Origin: Lumbricus rubellus
Lineage: Eukaryota; Annelida; Clitellata; Crassiclitellata; Lumbricidae
Direction of reading: 5' to 3'
NCBI GenBank assembly: GCA_945859605.1
Contig: OX243816.1
Span: 39,159,457 to 39,223,456 of the forward strand
Length of the DNA stretch: 64,000 nt
Shown: in pieces, positions 1 through 10,693 of the stretch
Layout: the number at the start of each line of letters is the position of its first letter
Numbering within the stretch: position 1 is the stretch's first letter
Translations under genes and position numbers: made by a program
Notes under the pieces: model-generated
Database searches by the model: none
Told to the model about the DNA's origin: nothing
What the model saw: only the letters and a program-made list of their open reading frames with translations

Positions 1-52
1 ACCATCGAAATTTGTACAACCGATTTTATTGCTCGCTGTTGGTTTCAATCTA

Positions 53-1059
53 CAGGTTGTCCAATAAGTTCGTGAACGATTTTGCTTGTTTGTTACAAAA
101 ATAAATACACAACAAAAATCAATAATTATTGTAGGCTACCATTTAATAGGCAATAGTGTTGCCTTGCTGGCTATAACAGCTTTCATCCGTCTAGGCAAAG
201 GTTCGATGAGGTTGTACAAAGTTTCAACCGATATCGAATTTCATGCTTTTCGCACACGACGTTTTAGCTGAGCAGGAGTTTTTGGTTCAGGATCTTTATA
301 GACACTGCTTGAGAGTATACTCCAGAGATTTTCAATCGGTGAGAGATCAGGAGAGTTTGGAGGCCAGTTTTCAATGTAGTTAGGAATATTTTTGTTCAGC
401 CATGCTCGCGAAACAGCAGATGCATGTGCTCGCGAATAACAACCGTTTTCCCTCTGAGCGTCTGTTAGCAATGGCGCCTTTCTGCGTTTCCAACTTCTCC
501 ATTTCAACTCCACTTTTATGTAATTTCTGATTGTTTCTTTGTTGCCCTTCAGTCTACCTGCCTTGAGCGATTTTTTCCATCTGTCTCAATCCAAATCCTC
601 ATCTGTATTTCGCCTTTTGATTATTTTAATAGCAGCCTGTGTCAAAATCTTTGGCGCATGATCGCCTAACTCGCCTTGGTTGTTTCTTTCAACCCATTTT
701 GCTACCCAACCTTTCGATCGTCCTAATTTATCGCCTATAACGGAATATGAACATCCTTCAATCTTCAGCAAGAATAGCAGCTTTCGAGCGTAACTGAACG
801 TCTGCTATTTTTCCTCAGTTTTGACTTTTCCCGAGTTTGTTTACGAAAAACGATCGCAAACTGCATAAAATTGGCTAAAAATAGCCCTTCAGCATAAATT
901 GATGACGTCATTTCCTCGTTGCAAGAAACTAACACTTTTTACACTTTTTGGTTTCGGGACATAAAGCTATTTCAAATAACATAAGCATTATTAATGTTTG
1001 TTGCAAAACTTTTCTGCTTTCTGCAAGCAAAATCGTTCACGAACTTATTGGACACCCTA
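53..1059 (-). mobile_element. Tc1/mariner-like DNA transposon, decayed, 1.0 kb
   Basis: The ends are inverted repeats of about 37 bp. The left end starts CAGGTTGTCCAATAAGTTCG and the right end is its near-perfect reverse complement. A TA dinucleotide flanks both sides (51-52 and 1060-1061), the target duplication made by this superfamily. The length is about 1,007 bp, shorter than a full Tc1-type element. Minus-strand reading frames inside look like parts of a transposase (see the pseudogene entry). The element is therefore a non-autonomous, internally deleted or mutated copy. Family and ends are clear; the exact lineage is not. Confidence 0.88.
241..771 (-). pseudogene. Broken Tc1/mariner transposase
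   Basis: Two minus-strand frames of one former transposase remain. The upstream piece (586-771) reads like the N-terminal helix-turn-helix DNA-binding part, with the segment SYSVIGDKLGRSKGWVAKWV. The downstream piece (241-513) carries the C-terminal catalytic signature WPPNSPDLSPIENLW, which holds the last acidic residue of the DDE/D triad. The middle, where the first two catalytic aspartates should lie, is largely missing or unreadable, so no active enzyme can be made. Both pieces lie inside the 53-1059 element. Identification rests on the WPPNSPDLSPIENLW motif, typical of Tc1/mariner transposases. Confidence 0.8.
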
Positions 1060-1061
1060 TA

Positions 1062-2380
1062 GATAAGAAATTTAGGATATGGATACTTCCCTGTTTTCCC
1101 CAGAGAAATCTTCTGACACAAAGTTTCACCACTCCGAAATTTAGACAGCAATTCCTTCTTCCTGACCAGTAATCAGTTACCATCAGACATCACAGTTTGA
1201 ATTAAATTCAGCGGCAGAAATTGCAGCACCAATTCTTGCGGTCAAACACCAGTAATAAATATAAGAAGCGTCAATTCCTTCACCAAATTCGGTTCAAACA
1301 AACGTCAAATTTCACAACTTGAAATGCAACACATGCGGAGCTCCCAACAGCTCAAAATCTGGAGTCCGACTAACGAAACAGCGCCCAAACTGCTGTCATC
1401 AGACGACAAACCCCGGCCTCTGATTGGACAGACAGTCGAAGCTGATTGGACCTAAGCTTAGAAGCCTCACCATCAGAAGCCTACTCAGAAGCCTCACAAG
1501 TTGACTGCGCCAAAGATTAAAAATAGACATTACGTATTCTTTTAACTGCGTAGAAGCCAAAAATAGCGATCAACAGTCAATGTGTCGATCTAAAAATAGC
1601 TCCCACAGATACTACGCGTGACTGAAAATTAAGTAAGAACTATTAACGTTTCCACAAACGTTACATGGGTATTCAGATAAGCATAATTAACCGCTAGTTT
1701 ATGGCCAACGTTGATAAATTGTTTAACAAAAACATCGGCCAACGTTCGCAATTTATTAACTGTTATATCAGAATTTTTCCAAAGGCAGAGTTGCATCCAG
1801 GGAAGACTGCTTCGAGAGATATTTTATTATTGTGACACCGGCCATAATAATTTTATGACGACATAATTATAAGACCTTTCAAACAGGGAAGACTGATTCG
1901 AGAGATACTTTATTATCGTGACACCGGCTATAATTTATGACGACTTACTAAGACCTTGTACAATACCTGCAGACAAACTTATTTGCATAGTGAGCCTAAA
2001 GCTTTCGGCACAATAGGGATCATGCCATGGCATACTATTTAAATAAAGTTCAAAAAAATAGGAGTATTGTAGTAACAGTGGGACTGGCCTAAAATGGTTT
2101 AAGAGCTACTTTTTGTATAGAAGGCAACAAGTCACCTGCTGTGTAGCTCTCTCGCAGCCAAGATTAATTAAATATGGAGCCCTGAGATCCATTCTCCACA
2201 ATCCTTACTAATCACACACCATCATCTTCCTCACGCTCCTCTATCAATCACTCCTCGGCCCTCCTCGGGCTATTCATTCAAAACTTAAGACACTCCTTTT
2301 CAAGAACTCTTACTCTGTCTCATCTGATCCTCCACCCTCCAATTTTCGACTCAGACGACACCCGCCTTAGTAGCTGTTAG
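1062..2380. other. Intergenic stretch, no gene seen
   Basis: No open frame with family resemblance and no convincing exon was seen on either strand. The only structure is a head-to-tail duplication around 1798-1976, listed separately. The DNA is AT-rich with scattered short repeats. Confidence 0.6.
1798..1976. repeat. Direct tandem duplication, unit about 90 bp
   Basis: Two adjacent copies share the core AGGGAAGACTG, TTCGAGAGATA, TTTTATTAT and GTGACACCGGC in the same order, followed by TTATGACGAC and AAGACCTT. The copies differ by small indels and substitutions, so the duplication is not recent. Confidence 0.75.
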
Positions 2381-2922
2381 CAGGGCCGGATTAAGGCATG
2401 TTCAACATGTTCGGCGGAACAGGGGCCCCCACACTTTAGGGGCCCCCACAAACGTGTAAAAAAAATTAAAGAAAATTTCGGCCACACGGCTATTTTCCCA
2501 AAAATTTCGGCGGATGACTAAAAAAAAAGGTCATCAACTTTTTTGGCGGATGAAATGGTATGATTTTCCCAAAAATTTCGGCGGATGACTAAAAATTTTT
2601 AAAAAAATTTTTAAAGAAAATTTCGGCCACACGACTATTTTCCCAAAAATTTCGGCGGATGACTAAAAAAAAAGTCATCAACTTTTTTGGCGGATGAAAT
2701 GGTATGATTTTCCCAAAAATTTCGGCGGATGACTAAAAATTATAAAAAAAAAAAATTTTAAAGAAAATTTCGGCCACACGACTATTTTCCCAAAAATTTC
2801 GGCGGATGACTAAAAAAAAAAGGTTGTCAACTTTTTGGGCGGATGAAATGGTATGATTTTATTAAAAAGGGCCCCCACAAAAATTCACGAACAGGGCCCC
2901 GACATTGCTTAATCCGGCCCTG
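2381..2922. mobile_element. Non-autonomous hAT-like element with internal tandem repeats
   Basis: The ends are CAGGGCCGGATTAAG on the left and its reverse complement CTTAATCCGGCCCTG on the right. The 8-bp sequence GCTGTTAG is duplicated exactly on both sides (2373-2380 and 2923-2930), the hAT hallmark. Inside are three copies of a unit of about 145 bp, starting near 2471, 2616 and 2763, each holding AAATTTCGGCGGATGACTAA twice. No transposase is encoded, so it is a MITE-like passenger. Confidence 0.85.
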
Positions 2923-2949
2923 GCTGTTAGTAGCTCTTATAGTAGCCGC

Positions 2950-3115
2950 CCCTCTGATCCTATGGTGACTCGACTCGGAGTCCCGGTCCATCACGGACTA
3001 CTCTTAGGGACAACCCTCTTGACTCAACGCAGCGCTCGTGAATAAGTTGGTGCACGGCGTTTGGCTTTCAAGTAGCGCTTTAGAAATTTGGGGATTACTA
3101 CTAGCCTACGATTCT
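2950..3115 (+). repeat. Dispersed repeat family A, copy 1
   Basis: Contains a recurring stretch with GCGCTCGTGAATAAG, a variant of CTGGTGCCCTGCGCTTGGC, and TAGAAATTTGG. Related copies lie near 11700/12137, 20665, 25670, 43708 and 47597. This copy and the one near 25670 share a longer upstream part with GGACTACTCTTA and GGACAACCCT. No coding capacity or terminal inverted repeats were seen, so its class is unknown; a SINE or MITE is possible. Confidence 0.7.
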
Positions 3116-3689
3116 CGGAATTCAAGCTGCGTTGCCAAGAATCCACCCACATTTTTCTTAGGCCTGGCCGCTATCATTGAGACATAAATGCCGAAGGCTT
3201 AATGTTAGAATGACTCTTAGGCCTAACAGCTTAAAAATAGTACAAAATATATTTGGGTAAACTCATATCAAGTCAATAGGGCCTATATAAATCCACCAAG
3301 CTAACTTTCACTCTGGTCAATAATTATGTAGAACATCATAAGCATGAAAACAAGGTTCAGACTATGAAAAGTGACTAGCATTGGAGATATTGTCAATAGT
3401 ACAAGCAGTTCTCTTTTAAAAAATAACACATACGCAAATAATATACTATAAGCTCAGACCAAACGAGATTCGCATTATAGTTAGACCGTTATATAGACCA
3501 TGGTGTAAGAAGGGATGGTGTGCGCACTGCGCACTTGGCTCCCATTTGACGGACCTCGCCCATAAGCCTAATGGAATTTCATGATATTGCATGGCATACA
3601 TACTTATACTCCTTCACTGCACGTCCGTTCCTTAGTGCCGGTCTCACGTCTGGTCGAAGAAGGAGGGCGACACAAATTATCTTTGCTAT

Positions 3690-4115
3690 GTTCTGTTCCC
3701 TTTGCTCTTTGTTTCCTTTTCTCCCGTGTTCCGTGTTCTCTGTCCCATGTGATGTTATGTGTTCCCTTTGTTTCCTTGTTTTCTATGTACCCTGACCCTG
3801 ATGTTCCCATCGATGTTTCGTGTTTCCTTGCTCTCTGTGATGTGCCCTCTGTTAACTATTAATTGATTTCCGTGTTTCCTGTGTTCCTTGTTTCTTGATG
3901 TTCCTGGTGATATTCCAGGTTCCTTATGTTCCATGGTCCTTAATTGTTTACATCCTTTATGTTCCACGATCCTTGTTGCTTATATCGCGTCCCTTGTTTT
4001 CCGATGTCGCTGGTGTTCAATGTGATGTTCCATGTTCCTTGTGCTCCCTTGTGTTCTCTGTTTCTTATGTTCCACAGTCCTTCTCACATATTCCACATTC
4101 CATGTTCCTTAATAC
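3690..4115. repeat. Degenerate pyrimidine-rich tandem repeat
   Basis: The plus strand is a run of variations on TTCC(T/A)TGTTCC and GTTTCTTATGTTCC with loose spacing of 10-25 bp. Open frames across it on both strands come from its skewed composition. It ends where the LINE scrap begins. Confidence 0.65.
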
Positions 4116-4186
4116 ACCGGGGGATGGTTCAGTACATCCTCGTCGTCTCCCCTGGGCAACAGGATCTGGTCCTGGCTAAATCTGAA

Positions 4187-4590
4187 CCACGGAAGAGGGA
4201 GAGACCTGATCAGTCGCCTTTCACACCAACTGATCATGAAACTCAAATATGGGATGTCGCCCTTCTGGCAAAACAAGCAGATGGACTACAAGAGTCGCCT
4301 ACCAAAGTGGTCCAAGTGAGTCGGGAAATGGGAATGAGTATAAATGTATTAAAAACGGAAAGCCAGTTTCTCGGAAGGGGCAACATCAAATTTCAGTTAG
4401 AAGCAGATGGACACCAATTGGAACAGACGGAGAACTTCGTGTATCTGGGGGAACCATTAGCAAAAATGGAGAATCTGAAAAAGACGTGGACAGAAGAATC
4501 GGGCTGGCCAGAGGAATAATACAGGTGCTGGGTAAGGTTTGGAGCTCGAAGGAAAATCCTCCGATCACGTGGGCTAAATTCAGCGTCCCT
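4187..4590 (+). pseudogene. Non-LTR retrotransposon reverse-transcriptase fragment, frameshifted
   Basis: The first frame reads MGMSINVLKTESQFLGRG and then ENFVYLG, the end of the palm and start of the thumb in LINE reverse transcriptases (compare typical MNVxKTExM and FxYLGS). Near 4445 similarity moves to another frame, which continues GGTISKNGESEKDVDRRIGL and GIIQVLGKVW. This shows one frameshift in an old copy. Both the 5' part with the catalytic YADD and the 3' end are absent. Confidence 0.78.
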
Positions 4591-4639
4591 TCGTAAGTTG
4601 GCGGTTGACTATCGAGAAGGACGGATCTGTGCTGAATGT

Positions 4640-4903
4640 CTAAGCGACGAATGCAAATTTGTGTTGCAAATAATTACAATTTACGGTCTTCCGATAATTA
4701 TTACGAGGAAGAAACTGATCCGCACGAAGACGATTGACGTGGTTTAGTGTTGGCCGTTCAGAAATTGTCACTTTCTGGTCCGAAACTTGATTGGTGTAAA
4801 ACGCTTCAAAAATTTCTATGTAACTCAAGCCTGGCAACTTTCTGTCGATATCTCTCTGGACCGAGAGGGAAGTATTTTGTCTTGTATTAAGATATATTAG
4901 CAA
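4640..4903 (-). other. Open frame of 87 codons, unrecognised
   Basis: A minus-strand frame with mixed, protein-like composition and no low-complexity runs. Its first in-frame codon in the listed span is TTG, not ATG, so it would have to be an internal exon or a chance frame. No domain was recognised. It is recorded because its composition is unlike the repeat-derived frames around it. Confidence 0.15.
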
Positions 4904-5259
4904 AGATTGAATAATTATTGAATGTTCGTTTCTATGCTGCTTTCGATAATAACAACGATTGAAAAGTCCACTCTAAATAATTAAATCCATGTTTAATTTA
5001 GAAACATCGACGCAAAGTAGAATGTATGATTATTAAGACGAACATTGTTACTTTAGGTTTAATTATGTATCGAATCAAGTAGATCCCGTGGTGATTTTAT
5101 AATTTCCATAATCCCTGAACTAGGTACAGGCTGTTCACCTGGTCGTCGTTAGGTTTCACCCAATTCTGTAACGATAAAACATTTGAATCGTTCTTGAACT
5201 TAAACAGTAAACTGAAAAACATTTAAAAGAAATACGTGAATTGTTTTGTCTAAAATACA

Positions 5260-5376
5260 ATGTCGGGGAATGAATCAGAAGAGAAGAAAGAGGGGGAGAA
5301 AAGTGAATCGGAAGAAGAAGGCCTTGATGAACCCAACGTCCAGTTAGAGGAAACCGATGGGGAACTTCATACTTGA
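5260..5376 (+). CDS. Small acidic open frame next to a minisatellite, hypothetical
   Basis: An ATG at 5260 opens a 38-codon frame rich in Glu, Lys and Ser (starting MSGNESEEKKEGEKSESEEE) that ends with TGA at 5374. Past the stop, the same frame stays open through the 15-bp minisatellite. A second ATG at 5382, in another frame, reads MAGREVGDTVEWPNERG and then repeats of AENQK before stopping. This could be the remnant of a gene whose repeat tract has gone out of frame, or chance. No family was recognised. Confidence 0.25.
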   Translation: MSGNESEEKKEGEKSESEEEGLDEPNVQLEETDGELHT

Positions 5377-5445
5377 CAAAAATGGCTGGAAGAGAAGTTG
5401 GTGATACTGTCGAGTGGCCTAACGAAAGGGGTCTACTGCATAAGG

Positions 5446-5690
5446 CAGAAAATCAAAAGGCAGAAAATCAAAAGGCAGAAAATCAAAAGGCAGAAAAATA
5501 ATCAGGCAGAAAAATCAAAAGGCAGAAAAATCAAAAGGCAGAAAAATCAAAAGGCAGAAAATCAAAAGGCAGAAAAATCAAAAGGCAGAAAATCAAAAGG
5601 CAGTTACTTGCATTAAACAAACAATAATGTGACCGCAGAAAATCAAAAGGCAGAAACTGAAAAGGCGGAAAATAAGAAGGCATTGATTGA
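5446..5690. repeat. 15-bp minisatellite AAAATCAAAAGGCAG
   Basis: About fourteen units of the AAAATCAAAAGGCAG type, some with an extra A and some separated by spacers. The unit is a multiple of three, so frames run through it and read AENQK or KIKRQ repeats. Confidence 0.9.
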
Positions 5691-6409
5691 GAATTGAAAC
5701 AGTGGATACCACCCCACTTTTGTAAATGATATGCCTGGATGCCTTGAACAGGCTGCTTTGAAGTAATTTGTATGAAATCAACAATCAAAATACAGGGTCA
5801 GTTACTTGCAATACATAAACAGTGTGTCGTAATGTTTATCATGACATATGTAAGCTCCACTTTGCCGCCTAAAATTATACAAATACACAATTAGGCTACT
5901 TTAAACCTGCTGAAACTGATTAATCGGTTTGCCCTCGAACATTATAACATTACAGGCCGATTTTTGTATGTTTTGAAATAGTCGGTGAATCAGTAGGTTT
6001 ATAACGCTAATGGCGCTTTATATTTTTTGTATTCTGACACTACGGATGAAATATTGAGTTTGTTATGCAACATTTTAACATGATTAACATGATTAACATG
6101 ATTGGCTTGGCGCCAATCGTCCTGCCGATCTATAAATTTGTGTGAAGCATGGGCTAGTTAGACAATTGTGTGCTGTGGTTTTGAGACGTCGGTCTCCTTC
6201 GTTTTGAGCGACGTTCGCTCTTTTTGATGTTGCGCTACATCGGTTATGGTATTCGACTGACGAGTCGTTCTTCATTGTCTCAATCGCCTTTTTTGGTGAC
6301 CTTTCTGGACGAGGTTGACGTGCGGCTACATTGGTCTCTGTTAGACCGGCTGACGTTCGAGGTATGTCGCAGGTGTGTTGCATTTTCCGGTCTTCCCGGG
6401 TTCTTCTTT

Positions 6410-6639
6410 GGGGAGGGGAGGGGAGGGGAGGGGAGGGGAGGGGAGGGGAGGGGAGGGGAGGGGAGGGGAGGGGGAGGGGAGGGGAGGGGAGGGGAGGGGA
6501 GGGGAGGGGAGGGGAGGGGAGGGGAGGGGAGGGGAGGGGAGGGGAGGGGAGGGAAGGGGAGGGGAGGGGAGGGGAGGGGAGGGGAGGGGAGGGGAGGGGA
6601 GGGGAGGGAAGGGGAGGGGAGGGGAGGGGAGGGGAGGGG
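6410..6639. repeat. (GGGGA)n G-rich microsatellite, about 230 bp
   Basis: Nearly pure GGGGA pentamers with a few GGGAA or GGGGGA variants. All G sit on the plus strand. Four-tetrad G-quadruplexes can form in many registers. The long Gly/Glu/Arg and Pro/Leu/Ser frames here are artefacts. Confidence 0.97.
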
Positions 6640-7310
6640 CGGAGCGGAGCCGTGGCGTCTGCTCCAAGGGCCCTCCTGCCTTTGCGAGGAACTTACGGGC
6701 TTTTACGCCACGCCAGAGCCCGGCAGGTACTAATACAAATAAACTCCAAACATCAGGTGATTCAGGTCTTATACCCAACTTCTAGACCATGGTCTTCAGG
6801 TAATTTTAATCTTGTTTCCGAATGGTTTCCAATGTCTAAACGAAATAAGACATAGGCTAGCATCGCCCATGTACATGTACATGTAAGGTCACAACGTGGC
6901 TCTCCAATCTGCGGAATCGATAATTAATCATTGTGACATGTGTGCGACAAAATACTAGGCCTGCAAAAGACCTACATGCACGATGTCATAAGGAGCTTAA
7001 TTATTCCTTGTCCACAAAAATGACGCCTATGGTCCCGAAATGTAAATGACGTCAGGTTAGACTTCTTTGGGGAAATTCTACATTATTACGTCATAATAAT
7101 TATTGGAAACGACATGTGAGTTTCCATCGGTCACTGTTGCTATGGCAATAGCTATTGTTTACAACATACAGGCTCTGAGGCAGAGGGAGACAAAATGAGC
7201 TTCAAATTTTAGGCAAACCTTTTGTAGAAGGCAAATTTGACACTTTTAATCTTGAGCTGTCTTAATGCGATATTTGAATATTTAACAAGCCAAATTCGTG
7301 AACAGCTTAG
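6640..7310. other. Intergenic, no gene seen
   Basis: No coding or repeat structure was recognised apart from a short GTACATGTACATGTA run near 6869. Ordinary AT-rich sequence. Confidence 0.55.
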
Positions 7311-7824
7311 GGCAAAACTGTACAATCGGAGACCGCTATTAAAAGATTTTAGGCGTCGTGAGGATCAGTTGGGGCTCAGGTTAGGCGTCGTGAGGGTCGG
7401 TTGGGGCTCAGGTTAGGCGTCGTGAGGGTCGGTTAGGGCTCAGGTTAGGCGTCGTGATGGTCGGTTAGGGTTAGAATTAGGGTTAGTGTCGTCATTCTTT
7501 CCAATAAATTGAAAATATTACGTAAGATCTATTAATAGCGGTCCCCGACGGTACAGTTTCGCCCAGGGCGAAACTGCACAATCGGGGACCGCTATTAATA
7601 GATCTTAGGCGTCGTGAGGGTCGGTTAGGGTTCAGGTTAAGCGTCGTGAGGGTCGGTTAGGGCTCAGGTTAGGCGTCGTGAGGGTCGGTTAGGGCTCAGG
7701 TTAGGCGCCGTGAGGTTCGGTTAGGGTTAGAATTAGGGTTAGTGTCGTCATTCTTTCCAATAAATTGAAAATAGTACGTAAGATCTATTAATAGCGGTCC
7801 CCGATTGTGCAGTTTTGCCTCGCC
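7311..7824. mobile_element. Head-to-tail dimer of a small inverted-repeat element, 8-bp target duplication
   Basis: The outer ends carry (G)GCAAAACTGTACAATC and its partner GATTGTGCAGTTTTGCC. The same two ends meet in the middle at about 7553-7575 (GTTTCGCCCAGGGCGAAACTG region). The structure is therefore two copies sharing one junction. CAGCTTAG is repeated exactly at 7303-7310 and 7825-7832. Each half contains several tandem units of about 31 bp, GGCGTCGTGAGGGTCGGTTA plus GGGCTCAGGTTA. No protein is encoded. The 8-bp duplication fits hAT. Confidence 0.75.
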
Positions 7825-7832
7825 CAGCTTAG

Positions 7833-10548
7833 ACTATGCAGGACAAAACAAGCGAACGCCCACTGTAAAATAAACTTTTCTAGATTTTCACCTAGGCAGT
7901 CAACTTCTTTTTCTACTTTAAAGGCCTACTTTCATATTCACTTCTTAGAACTTGCATCAAGGTAAGTTTTCGTTTCATAATAATATTTCATATTTGACTA
8001 AACTTCTTTAGATAATTAATGATCGATTATTTTCGATGCTTGAAATGACGGCGAAAATATTACTCACATACATTACGAACAATTTCTTTTTCATTTCGAT
8101 GATCGACTGCCGTTCAGTTGGTGAACAGTGTTGATCTTCGTCTTCTTCTTTTTCCAACAACTTTGTTGCAATTTATTGTCGTTTTAATCGTTTTTGACGT
8201 CGTCTTCTTCTTCGGCATCGTCACCGTCTTCGACAGAAATGAACAACGATCTAGAAACTGATGAAAAACAAAAGCACCTACGTCATTTTGTGATGACGTC
8301 ATATTTGAGAACTATTATGTCAGTGGAGTTTTATGTAAAAGTAAAATCGCAACGGGTGTAGCAAGTAATCCATTGTGACAACTTCAATGCCTCAATTAAA
8401 AATCTATTAATAGTCTAAACTTTCTAAAGGCCGACGTATGTTATTAACTACAGTGTGTTTCAGGCCCCATTGTAGGTATCACGTCAAATTTAATTATAAT
8501 AGTAAGCTACCTATATATATATACTTTTTTGAATGATTACGAACACAATTAGCTAGCCTAGCACTAGCAGTGAAAAGCATGAAAGAGGTCTAAACTTTGG
8601 TTTGTCACAGTTTAAGAATTTTTAACCGAGATTCATTTTCAGTTCGCATGCTTTTAGACACGGTGCAATTTAACTGAATGGGTCCAAGGTCTTGCAAGCT
8701 GATTTTCTTAGATAACATCGACTCAATTGTGTTAGCTTATACGGGCGATCATTAATCTGATAAGGCTCTTCATATTTTAAGACTTTTATTTCTTTGAACA
8801 GTCTGTATACTATAGATTAATGTCGTCGCTGGCATAATATAGAGTTGACATATCTTTCTCTTCCTCCATCAATCAATCCCTTCATGGTTGGAGACTTCGG
8901 TGGGACGGGGCGGTGGCCCCCTTCAAAGTTTGTGGTGAGGGGACGGAGATGCCTATATCCTCCAACATTTCATAAATATTTCATAAGCATCATTGCAAAT
9001 TTCTACAGTGTTATCCACTAGGCCTATTTATTCATTATGAACATATTTTATAAGGATACCAGCTTAAAGTGCTACCATTGTAGTAATTATTGTATACGCA
9101 TAGGTCTATAATTGGTTGTCGATAAACCAGACCTATAGGCTCACAGTATAGGCAACAAAGAAGTTGGTTGTCATAATGAAGAAGTTTTAGCTTTAGAAAA
9201 AGACGACTGATTCACTTTAGACTGCATTTATAAGAAACCGTTCACATAGGATTGATTTGATTTTATCGCCACACTATTAGTGTCTCATCGCGTTAGACAC
9301 TCAGTTTATTAATAGCAGTCCAATCAGAGCACGATCGAGACAATAGTGTGCATAAATTAAGGACACGAAGTCCTGGCCGGTATTGTTGAACAGTAGAACC
9401 TAAGTATATGATTCGAACTCAACAATCCAACAATTCAATTCTTTTTTGTCTTTCCTACGTTCGTATCGAAAGTGATAATTCTCGACATACGCTTTGGCCA
9501 CATCCACAAGTTTCGAGAGGCATGAAAATCCGACGCGAGCGATCAGGGGTCGCCCAGCCAAGCACAAGTCCAAATCGGACAACATTAGGGTCACCTAGTG
9601 TGTGATGGTTGGGTATAATCGCTGGTCGCTTGTAAGTACCCAAGGTGCCCACCACCAAGGGACCGAAGATTGTTAGACGACGGACATTACTTCCCACTTG
9701 TCGTTGGGGGCAGGTACGGGGTATGGCACAGTATGGAAGCTGCCTACTTGTGTGAAATGGCGTACACATTATTTATGGTGAAAATCTGTAAATGTAATTC
9801 AACTCTTTCAGTCGCTGCATGCACTGTAAAAAAACTTTTTTGTTCATTCTTCACATTCCTGTCTATAGGCCTATAGCATTATCTCCAGAAAGATAAATAT
9901 AGGTCTAATAGGAATAATAGTAACACTAATAAAAAATATTTATATTAATAAGAAGAATAATAGTACGATTTATATAACGCCGTAACATAATAACATAGTA
10001 ATAACGATACATAATAATAATAAGGATAGGCCTAATAATAATACGATTTTTATAGCGCCGTAGCATTCTCGAGACCGGTTTATACTATATAGGCCTGGAA
10101 GAGCTCGTTGGCCGAGATCGAAGAGGTGGATCTGCAAAATGAATAGGCCTACCTACCGTGACGGCAACTAGGCCTAGCTATAGTGCGACGTCCCGGTTGC
10201 ATTATTTCCAAAACACTTAGGAAATAAGTTAAATAACTATGCGACCGGCACGCTTATTTCCAAGGTGTTTATAATTGTGCTTGAATCTGTAGTCATGCTA
10301 CTACTTAACTTAAGACTTATCTATTTACAACAAAGTCATTCGCACGCTCTAAGCACGACGACGACGCGCCATTACATGTGCATGTGCATCAGAATAAAGA
10401 CAATAATCAGAAACTTTGGCGACATTATTAATTTTTCAGACTGTGCACAACAACACTCTTAAATTCTTAAATAAACGACGAACGTACAAACGTTGCAGTC
10501 AGCGAGTCAGTCACGAGAGAGAGACACACACACACAGATGCACACAGA
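7833..10548. other. Intergenic, no recognised gene; 3' flank of hedgehog
   Basis: No exon or transposon ends were identified. Open frames at 9400-9770 overlap each other on both strands without family resemblance. Short AT-rich runs of AATAATA type lie at 9920-10050. The last part is downstream of the hedgehog stop codon and may contain its 3' UTR. Confidence 0.5.
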
Positions 10549-10654
10549 TCACGAAAGTTCAAAACTCGAGTCACTTGCGAACCACAGAAAACTAGGAAGA
10601 ACTCGAACGCCGACTGCGTACAGTAGCTTCGCAAACGAGTGAACTTCATCACCG

Positions 10655-10693
<39 letters not shown>

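Noticed and set aside
5446..5690. Possible CRISPR-like array of regular repeats
   Set aside because: Units are contiguous with no unique spacers and the genome is eukaryotic; it is a minisatellite. The same applies to 46137-46360 and 56339-56465.
6224..6855. Overlapping Gly/Glu/Arg and Pro/Leu/Ser frames up to 174 residues
   Set aside because: Artefacts of the (GGGGA)n tract; flanking parts show no family resemblance.
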